In this document: piece by piece, positions 17,140 to 26,124 of the stretch
How positions within the stretch are numbered: position 1 is the first letter of the stretch
Layout of the letters: every line of letters begins with the position of its first letter
Origin: JBEKTY01 sp049515555
GTDB taxonomy: Bacteria; Planctomycetota; Planctomycetia; Pirellulales; Thermoguttaceae
Reading direction: 5' to 3'
NCBI GenBank assembly: GCA_049515555.1
Contig: JBEKTY010000032.1
Location: 1 to 55,256 of the forward strand
DNA: 55,256 bases
Notes under the pieces: generated by a model
What the model saw: only the letters and a program-made list of their open reading frames with translations
Database searches by the model: none
Told to the model about the DNA's origin: nothing
Program-made: the position numbers and the translations under genes

Positions 17140-20100
17140 ATGCGAGGCTGTGCGATGCGCCCCACACGATGCGTTCTCGGCGGCCAGGCGGTTCTGGCGG
17201 CCCTGCTGCTGGCCGCCGCCATGGCGGCCATCCCCGCCGCTCTGGGCAGCGTTCCGGCGGACCTGGACAAGCACTTGAACCTGACGCCGGACAGTGCCGC
17301 CAAGAGCTACCGGGTCGTTCAGGTCGGCGGCAACGAATCGGCCAACGTCTTTTATCCGGGCGATGCGCTGGCGCTGGGCCTACAGTTCGTCAACCAGACC
17401 GCGGGGGCGATCCATGCCGAGGCCAAGGCCGAGCTCTACCGTTATGTCACTGAAGCCGACGAGTTCCGGGCCGTGTCGGTCAAGGAAGAGCTGATCGCCA
17501 CCACCCCCTTCCACCTGGAGCTGGCGGCGCGGGGCTATGCCAACGTGACCATCCAACCGCCCCTTCCGGCCCGATTCGGCGCCTACGTGGTGGTGGTAGA
17601 CGTGCCGGGCCACGGCCGGCAACTGGCCGCCGGACTGCTCCGCGTCCCGCCGGCCACGCCGGGCAAGGTCCAGCATCCCAGCTTCGCCATGGATATCCGC
17701 GGTTTCGAGCCGGTCAAGGCCATGATGTGGAAACGGCTGGGCATCAAGGGCACGCGCCTGGAGGTCGGCTTCTGCGCGGCCAGCGATAAGAACTTCGCCA
17801 AGTGGCTGGCCGATACCGCCCGTGGCATACGCCTCCTCGGCGAACACGACATTACCTGCATGCTCACGCTGGGCGGCGGCGGCAGCTACGATCGCATGCC
17901 CCTGGGCTGCATCCGCTCGTACCTCAATGAAAAGGGCGAGGGCAACATGAACTACCCGGGCGATTTCGCCTGGGAGCCCAAGTGGGACGGCGACTTCCGC
18001 AAGACGGTGGCGGCCCTGCTGGGCGAGTTGGGATGGCCCAAGGGCCCCGTCAACGCCGTCGAGTTGTGGAACGAGCCGTGGGAAGGCCTCTCGATTTCGG
18101 GCTGGGGCGCAGACGTGCTCCGCTACCGCGAAATCTACACGGCCATGGCCCAGGGTGTGGAAGACGCCCGCGCCCAGGCCGGGGCCGACGTGCTCATCGG
18201 CGGCTGCTGCTCGTCGATGAACACCGAGGACAAGCTCTTCTGCGACGGCAAGGACACCTTCCTGAAATGGCTGGACTTCACCAGCATCCATTACCAGCCG
18301 CTCAACGCCCTGCCCGCGCTGATCCCCGAGTGGGCCGGCCGCCAGGGCCCCAACGGCCCCGTGCGGGTGTGGGATACCGAAACCTGGATCGCCAACTCGG
18401 AAGGCCGCGTGGCGCCGGTCATCGCCTCGATGCGCGCCCAGGGGCAGAGCCGCACGGCCGGCGTGCTCCACGACGTGTGCAACGATCTGCAAAACGTCGA
18501 CATCCAGGTCGGCGTCGGCAAGACCAAGCGCATCGACGTGGTCCAGGTGTGGGCCCCGGCCGCCGGCATCGCCTCCATGCAGCATTTCCTGGGCGAGCGG
18601 AAGTTTCGCGAGCTGTTGTTCCGGAACGGCCTGCCCTGGGTCTTCGTCTTCGACGGCCTGAGCGCCGCCGGAAAGCCCAATCCGGAGGACGGCACGCTGG
18701 TCGTGGTCGGCGACCTGGGCGGCGCGTACCCGCGGGATTACCTCAAGTTCCGCAGCGTGCTGGGGCTCACGAGCGTGAGCGGGGCCGAGCAGCTTCGCGG
18801 GCAGTTGGCCCGTCTGCCGGCCAACGCCCCCGCGCACGATCGCGAGGTCCTGGAGAAGCAGATCCAGGCGGCCGAAATCCTCAAGGATGGCAGCCTGACG
18901 CTGGCCGACCCGGAAGGGCTGTTCACGCTCTACGATTTCTACGGCAACCCCGTGGCCCGCAAAGACGGCAAGGTGGTCGTTCCGCTGGAGGGCCTGGGCT
19001 ACTTCGTTCGCGGCAACGGCTCGCCCGGCTCGTTCCGCAAGCTGGTCGCGGCGGTCAGCGCCGGGCGGATTGCGGGCTACCAGCCGGTCGAGATCAAGGC
19101 CAAGGATTTTCTGGCCCGCATCGAAAGCGGCCCCGAGCTGCGGCTGGTGCTTACCAACGTGCTCAACCGGCCGGTCACCGGTGAGCTGGCCGTCGCGGTC
19201 GAGGGGCTCTCGCTGCCGACCCCGGAGTGTGTCGTGCTGCTGGGCAACGAAACGAAAGAAGTCGTGCTGCGGGTGACTGGCGGCCACAGCGCGGCTTCCA
19301 ACAGCTACCCGCTGGCAGTGACGTTCGACGCGGGGGCCGACGGCAAAGTCGTGTGCCGCGATACGCTGCACGTCAATGTCATTTCGCGCAAGACGGTGGC
19401 CGTCGACGGCGACTTGAAGGACTGGGCCGGCGTGCTGCCGCAGACCACGGCCGCCGACGCCGGGCTGGGCCGCAACCTGACCGAGAAGGCCTGGCTGCCC
19501 TTCGTGCAGTTCGATTCGCAAGTCGGCCGCGGCCTGGCCACCGGCTACCTGGCCTACGACGACCAGAACTTCTATTTCGCCGCCAAGATCGCCGACGATA
19601 CGCCCGACGAGGGCACGATCCGCTACGCCACGCGCGACGACGATTCGTATTTCTACCCCGCCAAGTGCTTCCGGGTCGAGGGCAAGCAGCGTAAGGAGTT
19701 GGTCTGGCCCGAGGGCGTGCGGCGCTTCAGCTATCGCCGCGATCCCGACACCCCGTCGAACAACCACGGCGACAGCGTGCAGGTGGCCTTCGGCGTGTTC
19801 CCGCCGGGGGAGAACGGCATTTTGGCGCATGCGCCGGGCATGCCGCTGGACTTCCAGGCCCGCAAGTGCACTGACTACGAGTATGTATTCAACTCCGTGG
19901 CCCAGCGCTACGGCGGGGGCACGGAGTTGTGGCGGCTGGCGGCGCCGGGCGTGCCGCGCAAGCATTTCTACCCGCGGCAGCCCAAGGCGGAGAAGGACGG
20001 CGGCCCGGTGCCCGGCGGCAAGCTGGTCATGCGCCGCGCGGGCAATACCCGCATCGTGGAAGCGGCCATCCCCTGGGCCGAGCTGCCCGACGTGCGGAAT

Positions 20101-20271
20101 CGCTTGGAAGAAGGACGGACCGTAAGGTTCTCCTACCGCGTGAACAACAACCAGGGTCCGGCCATGGAGCTGGCCGCCCAGCGCAGCGTCTCACAGATCA
20201 ACGTGAACGCCTTCCACGACTACTGGTCGAGCCACTGGTCAAACGAGCTGGAATTCGCGTTCGAGAAGTAG
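17140..20271 (+). CDS. Large exported clan-A-like glycoside hydrolase with CBM9-like C-terminal domain
   Basis: Probable secreted glycosidase. A hydrophobic signal peptide is at about residues 10-40 (AVLAALLLAAAMAAIPAALG); ATG 17140 or 17155 can serve, and TTG 17122 is less likely. A beta-sandwich-like N-terminal region precedes a TIM barrel. In the barrel VELWNEPWEG (about residue 310) looks like the acid/base Asn-Glu pair of clan GH-A, and VRVWDTETW (about 410) supplies a candidate nucleophile Glu, as in GH39/GH5-type enzymes. After a linker with beta-rich repeats, VAVDGDLKDWAGVLPQ (about 750) begins a CBM9-like domain that continues to the end (YDDQNFYFAAKIADDTPDEG, WSNELEFAFEK). The family number cannot be assigned. 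A 28-bp repeat copy lies within the signal-peptide codons. Convergent with the molybdopterin gene, separated by a hairpin. Confidence 0.75.
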   Translation: MRGCAMRPTRCVLGGQAVLAALLLAAAMAAIPAALGSVPADLDKHLNLTPDSAAKSYRVVQVGGNESANVFYPGDALALGLQFVNQTAGAIHAEAKAELYRYVTEADEFRAVSVKEELIATTPFHLELAARGYANVTIQPPLPARFGAYVVVVDVPGHGRQLAAGLLRVPPATPGKVQHPSFAMDIRGFEPVKAMMWKRLGIKGTRLEVGFCAASDKNFAKWLADTARGIRLLGEHDITCMLTLGGGGSYDRMPLGCIRSYLNEKGEGNMNYPGDFAWEPKWDGDFRKTVAALLGELGWPKGPVNAVELWNEPWEGLSISGWGADVLRYREIYTAMAQGVEDARAQAGADVLIGGCCSSMNTEDKLFCDGKDTFLKWLDFTSIHYQPLNALPALIPEWAGRQGPNGPVRVWDTETWIANSEGRVAPVIASMRAQGQSRTAGVLHDVCNDLQNVDIQVGVGKTKRIDVVQVWAPAAGIASMQHFLGERKFRELLFRNGLPWVFVFDGLSAAGKPNPEDGTLVVVGDLGGAYPRDYLKFRSVLGLTSVSGAEQLRGQLARLPANAPAHDREVLEKQIQAAEILKDGSLTLADPEGLFTLYDFYGNPVARKDGKVVVPLEGLGYFVRGNGSPGSFRKLVAAVSAGRIAGYQPVEIKAKDFLARIESGPELRLVLTNVLNRPVTGELAVAVEGLSLPTPECVVLLGNETKEVVLRVTGGHSAASNSYPLAVTFDAGADGKVVCRDTLHVNVISRKTVAVDGDLKDWAGVLPQTTAADAGLGRNLTEKAWLPFVQFDSQVGRGLATGYLAYDDQNFYFAAKIADDTPDEGTIRYATRDDDSYFYPAKCFRVEGKQRKELVWPEGVRRFSYRRDPDTPSNNHGDSVQVAFGVFPPGENGILAHAPGMPLDFQARKCTDYEYVFNSVAQRYGGGTELWRLAAPGVPRKHFYPRQPKAEKDGGPVPGGKLVMRRAGNTRIVEAAIPWAELPDVRNRLEEGRTVRFSYRVNNNQGPAMELAAQRSVSQINVNAFHDYWSSHWSNELEFAFEK
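17162..17189 (+). repeat. Right copy of the 28-bp direct repeat flanking the R-M pair
   Basis: CACACGATGCGTTCTCGGCG segment in the same orientation as 14098-14125, here read as signal-peptide codons of the glycosidase. Confidence 0.6.
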
Positions 20272-20367
20272 CGGCTGCCGCCGAGGATTCAACCGTTCAC
20301 GCCGTGCTACTTTGGCGCGGGCGCGTGAAGGCTTAGGACCGGCCAATCAATTATTGCCGTGTTTGCC

Positions 20368-20427
20368 AATGTACTCATCTCGCTCCGCGAGATGAAAGCC
20401 CATCTCGCGGAGCGAGAGGAGTACATT
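20368..20427. terminator. 27-bp inverted repeat between convergent genes, possible bidirectional terminator
   Basis: Arms 20368-20394 and 20401-20427 are complementary with one mismatch around a six-base loop; the core is CTCGCTCCGCGAG. It sits between the ends of the glycosidase (+) and molybdopterin (-) genes, where a shared terminator is expected, and T-rich stretches flank it. It may equally be a dispersed palindrome that was recruited. Confidence 0.6.
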
Positions 20428-20444
20428 TATTGATTCTGCGGTCC

Positions 20445-23294
20445 CTACCCGTCCTTCATGTAGTAGGCGTCTACCGCCGGTTTGGCGACGCGGGCGAACC
20501 ACAAGGGGCGGCGCAGGCCGTCGGGACCGGGGGCGGGGCGAGCGAAAGCCTTCCACTTCAGGTACACGGCGTGGGCCCGATGCGTGTCCACGTACACGTC
20601 GCCCTCGCAGTCGTCGCCGCCGGCCTTCTCGGCCCGCACCACCTGGTGCCAGCACTGCATGCCGCTAACAGGGTCGGGATGCACGGGAAAGGCCAGGTTC
20701 TGGTTGACGCCCGAGCTGCTCCACCAGGTGCGCTGGGTATCGGGGTCGTCGGACGGGCGGGGGGTCACGCCTTGCAACTGGCGCAACCGCCAGCGGCCCG
20801 GCTCCACCTCGCGGAGATCGACCAGGGCGCTGCTGTAGCGTTCGATCCCCACGTCCTTCTGCAATCGCCAGCGGCCCATGTGATGCGAGCATGCCAGGAC
20901 GCCGGGCTTAAGCCCTTCGGTGACCCACGCGGGGAGCACGAAGTAGCCGATTTCGGTGTGCACCTTGACCAGGTCGCCGGTAACGACGCCCAGCCGCTGG
21001 GCGTCGGGGGTCGCGATCCAGAGCGGATTGCGGTGCGACAGCTCGAACAGCCACTTGGAGTTGTTGGTGCGGGTGTGGATCAGCGTGGGCAAGCGGAAGA
21101 TGGGCAGCAGGCAGTACACATCGCCCCGGGCGTGCGGCGGCCAGTCGACGGCCGGCGTAACGGCCGGATCGAACATGCCCGCCGGCTCGCCGCCTGCGGC
21201 CGCCTTCAGGGCGTCGGGCCCGACGTGACTGCCGATGTAGCCGGGCAGGGCCTGCTCGGGCCACTTCCAAGCGGCCATCGTGGGTGAGAACAGCTCCAGT
21301 TTGCGGGAAGGCGTGTTGTAGCCCACCACATTCTGCTCCGCGACGCGGACGCCGATGGGCTGGCCCTCGCGCATCAGCCGGCCGCCGGGCTCCAGGCTGG
21401 CGCCCCCGCAGGCGGATTCCGGCAGCGGCGTTTCGCTGAGGCGGTACACGTCGCGGGCTACCTCGAAGCAGGCGTATTTCCGCATGTAGGCCAAGGGCGT
21501 CAGGCCCTCGCGGGCCGCGGCCGCCGGCAAGCCGGGCACCGAGTTCTCGAAAATGTATTGATAATACTCGTCGACCGTGATCCGCTGGCCCGCACGATAG
21601 GGCGACTCGAACCATTGCCGGACTCCCAGCGAGCCGTCCGGGTCGATGGCCCAGGAGAGATTGATCCAGAATTCGTCCTCCTCCCAGACTTCTCCGGGGT
21701 TGGCCTGATAGGTGAACTCGACCGGCGTGCCGCGCTTCTCCTGGAAGACGCGCAATACCGGCTGCCGGAAGCCGATCCACTTGGCGGCGTGCGTCTCCTG
21801 GCTCATCAGGTCGTGGCGCTCGGGGCTCATGCCCATCGGCAAGATGTAATCGGCGTACCAGGCGGTTTCGCTCCAGACGGGGGTCAGCGCGGCATGCAGG
21901 CCGACCAGTTTCTCGTCGCGCAGCACTTCCACCCAGGACAGCCCGTCGGGGTAAGTCCAAACGGGATTGAACACGCGGGTGAAGTAGGTATCGAGTTTGC
22001 CGCGGCCCTCTTTGAGCAAGTGGGGGAGCAGCTCGGAGAGCTCGTGGTGCGACAGGGGCCACTCGGGCGGGTAAAGCAGCTCATTCCAGCGCGGCTGCGG
22101 CGGCGGCGCCTTGAAGGGCTTGGGAACGAACTTGTTCCAAGCATTAGGGCTGACGCCGCCGGGCGTGCCCACCGAACCGGTCAAGGCGTGCAGCAGCATC
22201 AAGGCCCGCACCGCCTGCCACCCGCCGCTGTTGCCCGAAGCGGCACCGCGCCAGGCATGCGAGGCGAAGCGGCTGCCGGCGGCGGCGATCTCCCGGGCAA
22301 GCTGCACGATCTGTGACGCCGGAATCCCGCTTTCCTGCTCGGCGAACTCGGGGGTGAAGCGGGCATAATGCCGGCCCAGGGCCTGGATGAACTCCTCGAA
22401 CGAACGGCCGCGGGCCTTGAATCCGTCGCACTGGAAATCTTCCCAATTCACCCAATCGCGCAGGAATCGGGCATCGTACAGCTTCTCGTCCAGGATCACC
22501 TTGGCCATCGCCAGCAAGGGGGCGGCCTCGGTGCCCGGATGGGTCGGCAGCCAGTAGTCGGCCATGCTCGCCGTGTTCGACAAGCGCGGATCCATGACCG
22601 CCAGCTTGGCCCCGTTCATCTTGCCGTCGATGATTCGCTGGGCGTGCGGGTTGAAATAGTGGCCGGTTTCCAGGTGCGAGGTGAGCAGGAGGATGAACCG
22701 GGCGTGGGCATGGTCCGGCGAGGGCCGGTCGAAGCCCGTCCACAGCACGTAGCCCAGCCTGGCCGAGGCCGAGCAGATGTTGGTATGCGAATTATGCCCG
22801 TCGATCCCCCAGCCCTGGAGCACGCGCTCCATGTAGCCGTCGTGGCCGGGCCGGCCGACGTGGTACATCACCTCTTCGCCGCGCCCGTCGAGGAGCGCTT
22901 GCCGGATGCGTTTGCCGAAGGTCTCGAGCACCTCGGCCCACTCGACGCGCTGCCATTTGCCCTCTCCGCGCCGGCCGACACGTTTAAGCGGATACAGGAT
23001 GCGGTCGGGATCTTCGATCTGGTTGATCACGGCCGGTCCCTTGGCGCACAGCCGGCCGCGGCTGCCGGGATGGGCCGGATTGCCCTCGAACTTCTTGATT
23101 CGCCCCGATTCCTTGTCGACGTAGGCCAGCAGCCCGCAAGCCGCTTCGCAGTTGAAGCAGATGGTGGGGATCAGTTGGTAATGCCGCAGCTCATGCCGCG
23201 GCCAGGCCTGCGAATCGTATTCCGCCCAGTCGTCCCATTGGTCGACCGGCGGAGCGGAAACCAACTTACCATCGTCGGGAGACACGTCGTTCAT
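20445..23294 (-). CDS. Cytoplasm-facing molybdopterin oxidoreductase (PsrA/SoeA-like)
   Basis: Catalytic subunit of a complex iron-sulfur molybdoenzyme. The N-terminal [4Fe-4S] site is Cys46, Cys49, Cys53 and Cys83 (CFNCEAAC ... RGRLCAKG). The molybdopterin region follows with GHNSHTNICSASARLG, where Cys174 is the likely Mo ligand, as in polysulfide/thiosulfate reductases and SoeA. The C-terminal Molydop_binding domain includes LATP-like motifs (NPLWIATPDAQRLGV, GDLVKVHTEIGYF). At 949 residues it matches SoeA-size proteins. There is no twin-arginine signal, so unlike PsrA/PhsA/TtrA it should stay in the cytoplasm. It is the last gene of the - strand cluster, 230 bases after the FeS-NrfD gene, the gap being filled by palindromes. 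Substrate is unknown; a sulfur oxyanion is the best guess from relatives. Confidence 0.85.
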   Translation of the reverse strand: MNDVSPDDGKLVSAPPVDQWDDWAEYDSQAWPRHELRHYQLIPTICFNCEAACGLLAYVDKESGRIKKFEGNPAHPGSRGRLCAKGPAVINQIEDPDRILYPLKRVGRRGEGKWQRVEWAEVLETFGKRIRQALLDGRGEEVMYHVGRPGHDGYMERVLQGWGIDGHNSHTNICSASARLGYVLWTGFDRPSPDHAHARFILLLTSHLETGHYFNPHAQRIIDGKMNGAKLAVMDPRLSNTASMADYWLPTHPGTEAAPLLAMAKVILDEKLYDARFLRDWVNWEDFQCDGFKARGRSFEEFIQALGRHYARFTPEFAEQESGIPASQIVQLAREIAAAGSRFASHAWRGAASGNSGGWQAVRALMLLHALTGSVGTPGGVSPNAWNKFVPKPFKAPPPQPRWNELLYPPEWPLSHHELSELLPHLLKEGRGKLDTYFTRVFNPVWTYPDGLSWVEVLRDEKLVGLHAALTPVWSETAWYADYILPMGMSPERHDLMSQETHAAKWIGFRQPVLRVFQEKRGTPVEFTYQANPGEVWEEDEFWINLSWAIDPDGSLGVRQWFESPYRAGQRITVDEYYQYIFENSVPGLPAAAAREGLTPLAYMRKYACFEVARDVYRLSETPLPESACGGASLEPGGRLMREGQPIGVRVAEQNVVGYNTPSRKLELFSPTMAAWKWPEQALPGYIGSHVGPDALKAAAGGEPAGMFDPAVTPAVDWPPHARGDVYCLLPIFRLPTLIHTRTNNSKWLFELSHRNPLWIATPDAQRLGVVTGDLVKVHTEIGYFVLPAWVTEGLKPGVLACSHHMGRWRLQKDVGIERYSSALVDLREVEPGRWRLRQLQGVTPRPSDDPDTQRTWWSSSGVNQNLAFPVHPDPVSGMQCWHQVVRAEKAGGDDCEGDVYVDTHRAHAVYLKWKAFARPAPGPDGLRRPLWFARVAKPAVDAYYMKDG

Positions 23295-23312
23295 GGTTCA
23301 ACCTTCAAGCAA

Positions 23313-23480
23313 AAAATCCCCCTCTCCCTCCGGGAGAGGGCCGGGGTGAGGGGAAGTGCTGGACAGACAGGGTCTCACGTATTTCCCTCGCCCTCACCCT
23401 AACCCTCTCCCGGAGGGAGAGGGGACTTTGGGATTCGCCCTCACCCTAACCATCTCCCGGAGGGAGAGGGGACCGGGCGT
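23313..23480. repeat. Three copies of the CTCTCCCTCCGGGAGAGGG palindrome
   Basis: Copies at about 23320, 23406 and 23453 in alternating orientation, each with the GGTTAGGGTGAGGG tail or its complement. They fill the gap inside the respiratory cluster. Further copies occur near 35330, 38718, 38812, 45560, 46060, 46155 and 55065. Confidence 0.92.
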
Positions 23481-23524
23481 CCGTTTGCAAAACTCCAGGA
23501 GGTTGACTTCAAGGCTCCAGGAGG

Positions 23525-25051
23525 TCAACTGTTGGGCACGCCTTGGGCGGCCATGACGAAGCACCACTCGTAGGCCAGCAGTCCGGCCAGCACCAGCGCA
23601 CCGGCCGCTGCGACTGGTCCCACGTGGCCCCATCCGGCTGCCAGGAGCACGACCGGGAGCGCGACGCCGAGCACGACGCCGCCGCCCCAGAAAATGAAAC
23701 GCAGCGGCCCGCGGGTAATCAGGCGGGCCGCGTAAGCGGCCGTATCGGTGACGTGGGGCATCAGGAGCTCCGTGGCCAGCGTCAACACATGCAAGGCCAG
23801 CCCGCCGGTCAACGCCGCGGCGGCGACCAGGAGCAACGACTGGGTGTCGCCGAACGCCGGGGCCAGTAGTGCGAGCAAGGCGGCGCTGGCCAGCCAGCCC
23901 TGAACCAGCAGGTGCAGCGGCAAGAGCGGTGTTTGCCAGAGGTCGCGGCCCTCGCATTGGCCGAAGAGGAAGGCCGTGTAAACGGCCGCCAGAGAGCCGC
24001 CGGCGACGGCCAACCATCGCATTACGGAACACAGCGGAGCAATCCCCGTTAATTCTGCCAGGCCGTACAGGCCGCACAAGGCGGTATAGGCCACCAGCAG
24101 GTAGGCGCCGCGCGTCAACCAAGAGCCGCCCTGCGGCCGCAGCAGCACCTGCAAGAACCGCGCGCGGCGCGAGAGATCCGAGATCAGCAGCCCCACCGTA
24201 ATGCCCATGAACACTAGCGCGATCATCACCAGCACGAGGTTCAGCAGCTTGTCGGCCTGAAGCCAGCCCGCGGCGACGGCTGCCGCGGGCAGCGCCAGCA
24301 CGCCGGTGCTCAGCGACTTGGTCCAGAAGTAAACCGGCACCTGCCAATTCCAGGGGCGCTCGTGCTCGACGTCGTAGGCCGCCAGCACAGGCACCGGCAT
24401 GTCGCCGTTGGGGGCCAGGTGAATGGCTCCGCCGCCGGCAATTTTCTTGTTCCGCTCGGTCCACATATACGCGCCCTCATAGCGTGCGGCCAGGGGCGAC
24501 ATGGCGGCCTCCTCGGCGGCCACATAGAACGTCTTGGGCGCCGTGCCCTGTTCCGGCTTGCGGACCCGAACCTGTTCCCTGCTCACCAGCCGGGCGATCT
24601 CGCTGTCGGGCTGGTCCAAGTCGCCGGCGACGATGGCGTGCTGCGGGCAGGTGGCCACGCAGGCCGGCTCCAGCCCGCGCTCCACGCGGTGAATGCAGTA
24701 ATTGCACTTGGCCGCGGTGTTGCTGGCGGGGTCCACGTAGATGCCGTCGTAGGGGCAAGCCTGCATGCAGGCCTTGCACCCGATGCACCGCGTCGAGTCG
24801 AAATCCACGACGCCGTCGCGGCGCTGGAACATGGCGCCCACCGGGCAGATCGTGACGCACGGCGGATGGCTGCAATGATTGCAGCGGTTTACCTGGAAGA
24901 AGCGCCGGGTGAAGGGGAAGCGGCCCTTCTCCACGTACTTGACCCACGTGCGGAAGACCCCCAGCGGCACGCGGTTCTCCGACTTGCAAGCCACCGAGCA
25001 GGCGTGGCAGCCGATGCACTTCCGCTGGTCGATGACGAAGCCGTATCGCAT
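23525..25051 (-). CDS. Fused four-cluster ferredoxin (PsrB/SoeB-like) and NrfD-type membrane subunit
   Basis: Electron-transfer and quinone-interacting membrane subunit of the molybdoenzyme. Residues 1-200 form a PsrB/DmsB-type ferredoxin with sixteen cysteines in four groups (C12-15-18-22, C57-60-65-69, C89-92-95-99, C116-119-131-135), enough for four [4Fe-4S] clusters. From about residue 245 to the end there are eight or so hydrophobic segments of the NrfD/PsrC family (LLNLVLVMIALVFMGITVG, LLVAYTALCGLYGLAEL). PsrB and PsrC/NrfD are usually separate polypeptides; here they are one 508-residue chain. The start at 25051 has AAGGAG ten bases upstream. It begins two bases after the HdrA-like stop. 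With no signal sequence the ferredoxin domain is predicted to be cytoplasmic. Confidence 0.9.
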   Translation of the reverse strand: MRYGFVIDQRKCIGCHACSVACKSENRVPLGVFRTWVKYVEKGRFPFTRRFFQVNRCNHCSHPPCVTICPVGAMFQRRDGVVDFDSTRCIGCKACMQACPYDGIYVDPASNTAAKCNYCIHRVERGLEPACVATCPQHAIVAGDLDQPDSEIARLVSREQVRVRKPEQGTAPKTFYVAAEEAAMSPLAARYEGAYMWTERNKKIAGGGAIHLAPNGDMPVPVLAAYDVEHERPWNWQVPVYFWTKSLSTGVLALPAAAVAAGWLQADKLLNLVLVMIALVFMGITVGLLISDLSRRARFLQVLLRPQGGSWLTRGAYLLVAYTALCGLYGLAELTGIAPLCSVMRWLAVAGGSLAAVYTAFLFGQCEGRDLWQTPLLPLHLLVQGWLASAALLALLAPAFGDTQSLLLVAAAALTGGLALHVLTLATELLMPHVTDTAAYAARLITRGPLRFIFWGGGVVLGVALPVVLLAAGWGHVGPVAAAGALVLAGLLAYEWCFVMAAQGVPNS

Positions 25052-25053
25052 CC

Positions 25054-26124
25054 TCAGGCTCCTTGGGTTTGCTTCCGAACGATGGCCATGCGGGCAGCCA
25101 TGGCCCCGGCGTCGATCAGGCAGTTGCGGATGGGCTTCATTCCCGTTGCGCAGCCGGCGATGAAGATCCCGCGGCGGGTCGTTTCGTGGGGATGGCGAAA
25201 CCACTCCCGGCACGTGAAGAATCCGTCGGGACTGCGGCCCACGCCCAGGACCTGCGACAGGTGCTCCACGTCGGCGCAAGGCCGCATGCCGGTGGAAAGC
25301 GACACCATGTCGAACTCGCCCCAGAACGGCCGTTGGATCAAGGTGTTCTCGGCCTTCACGCCGATGCTGCCGTCGGGCAGCTCCTTGCAGGACGAGACCC
25401 GGCCGCGAATATACTTCACGCCGCGATCCTGGGCCAGCGAATACATCTCCTCGAAACCCCGGTCATACGTGCGGACGTCGATGAAAAAACAGGCCACGAA
25501 GCTCTTCGGGTTTCGCTCGCGCACCGTGATCGCCTGTTTCGTGCTGTAGGAACAGCAGATGCGGGAGCAGAAGGGGGCCCCGATGCGGCGATTGCGGGAG
25601 CCGACGCAAAACGCGATCGCCAGCCGGTCCACGGGCTTCCGGTCGCTGGGCCGCAGAAGCTGACCCTTGGTGGGCCCGCGGGGATTGAGCATCCATTCCA
25701 ACTCCGTGGCGGTCACCACGTTGGGATAGCGGCCGTAGCCGTATTCTTCCAGCGAGGTGGGATCGAAGGGCTCGAAGCCCGTGGTCAAGGCGATGGCGCT
25801 CACCGCTTCCTGGCTGCCGTCGGTGAGACCCACGCGGAACTGGGGCGATTCGCCCTCCAGGCTGCTAACCGACGTGTTCAGCCGGACGTCGACCATCCCG
25901 CCGGCGCGCATCTCCCGCTCGATGTCGGCGACGAACTCCGCCCCGTCGATGAAGCCGTCCTGGTCGAAGAAGGGGAAGGTCCGGGACAAGCGGCGTACCC
26001 GGCCCCCCAAGCGGTCCGACTTCTCGACCAGGATCGAGGGAATCTCCATTTGGCGCAACAGGGTGGCCGCCTGCATCCCGGTCACGCCGCCGCCGACGAT
26101 CAACACCCTTTCCGCTTCCGCCAT
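25054..26124 (-). CDS. HdrA/QmoA-like FAD-binding electron-transfer subunit
   Basis: Flavoprotein of the heterodisulfide reductase A family, expected to bind FAD and to pass electrons between iron-sulfur subunits. The dinucleotide fold is at the N-terminus (VLIVGGGVTGMQAATLLRQ, Gly11-Gly16), then SDRLGGRVRRL. The HdrA signature with clustered cysteines is CVGSRNRRIGAPFCSRICC, close to the family form CVGSRD...YCSRVCC. The C-terminal RGIFIAGCATGMKPIRNCL is the usual FAD-domain closing motif. At 356 residues it is a short version without the extra ferredoxin domains of methanogen HdrA. The start at 26124 overlaps the HdrB-like stop (ATGA) and its stop is two bases before the FeS-NrfD gene, so all are one operon. 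Whether it bifurcates electrons cannot be told. Confidence 0.9.
   Translation of the reverse strand: MAEAERVLIVGGGVTGMQAATLLRQMEIPSILVEKSDRLGGRVRRLSRTFPFFDQDGFIDGAEFVADIEREMRAGGMVDVRLNTSVSSLEGESPQFRVGLTDGSQEAVSAIALTTGFEPFDPTSLEEYGYGRYPNVVTATELEWMLNPRGPTKGQLLRPSDRKPVDRLAIAFCVGSRNRRIGAPFCSRICCSYSTKQAITVRERNPKSFVACFFIDVRTYDRGFEEMYSLAQDRGVKYIRGRVSSCKELPDGSIGVKAENTLIQRPFWGEFDMVSLSTGMRPCADVEHLSQVLGVGRSPDGFFTCREWFRHPHETTRRGIFIAGCATGMKPIRNCLIDAGAMAARMAIVRKQTQGA

Noticed and set aside
17380..19965. Very long antisense open frame opposite the glycosidase gene, and similar ones opposite other genes (e.g. 7540-9042, 9421-11763, 33273-35819)
   Set aside because: High GC at third codon positions leaves the complementary frame free of stops; the translations are rich in His/Arg/Gly/Ala with no domain motifs, signal peptides or ribosome sites.
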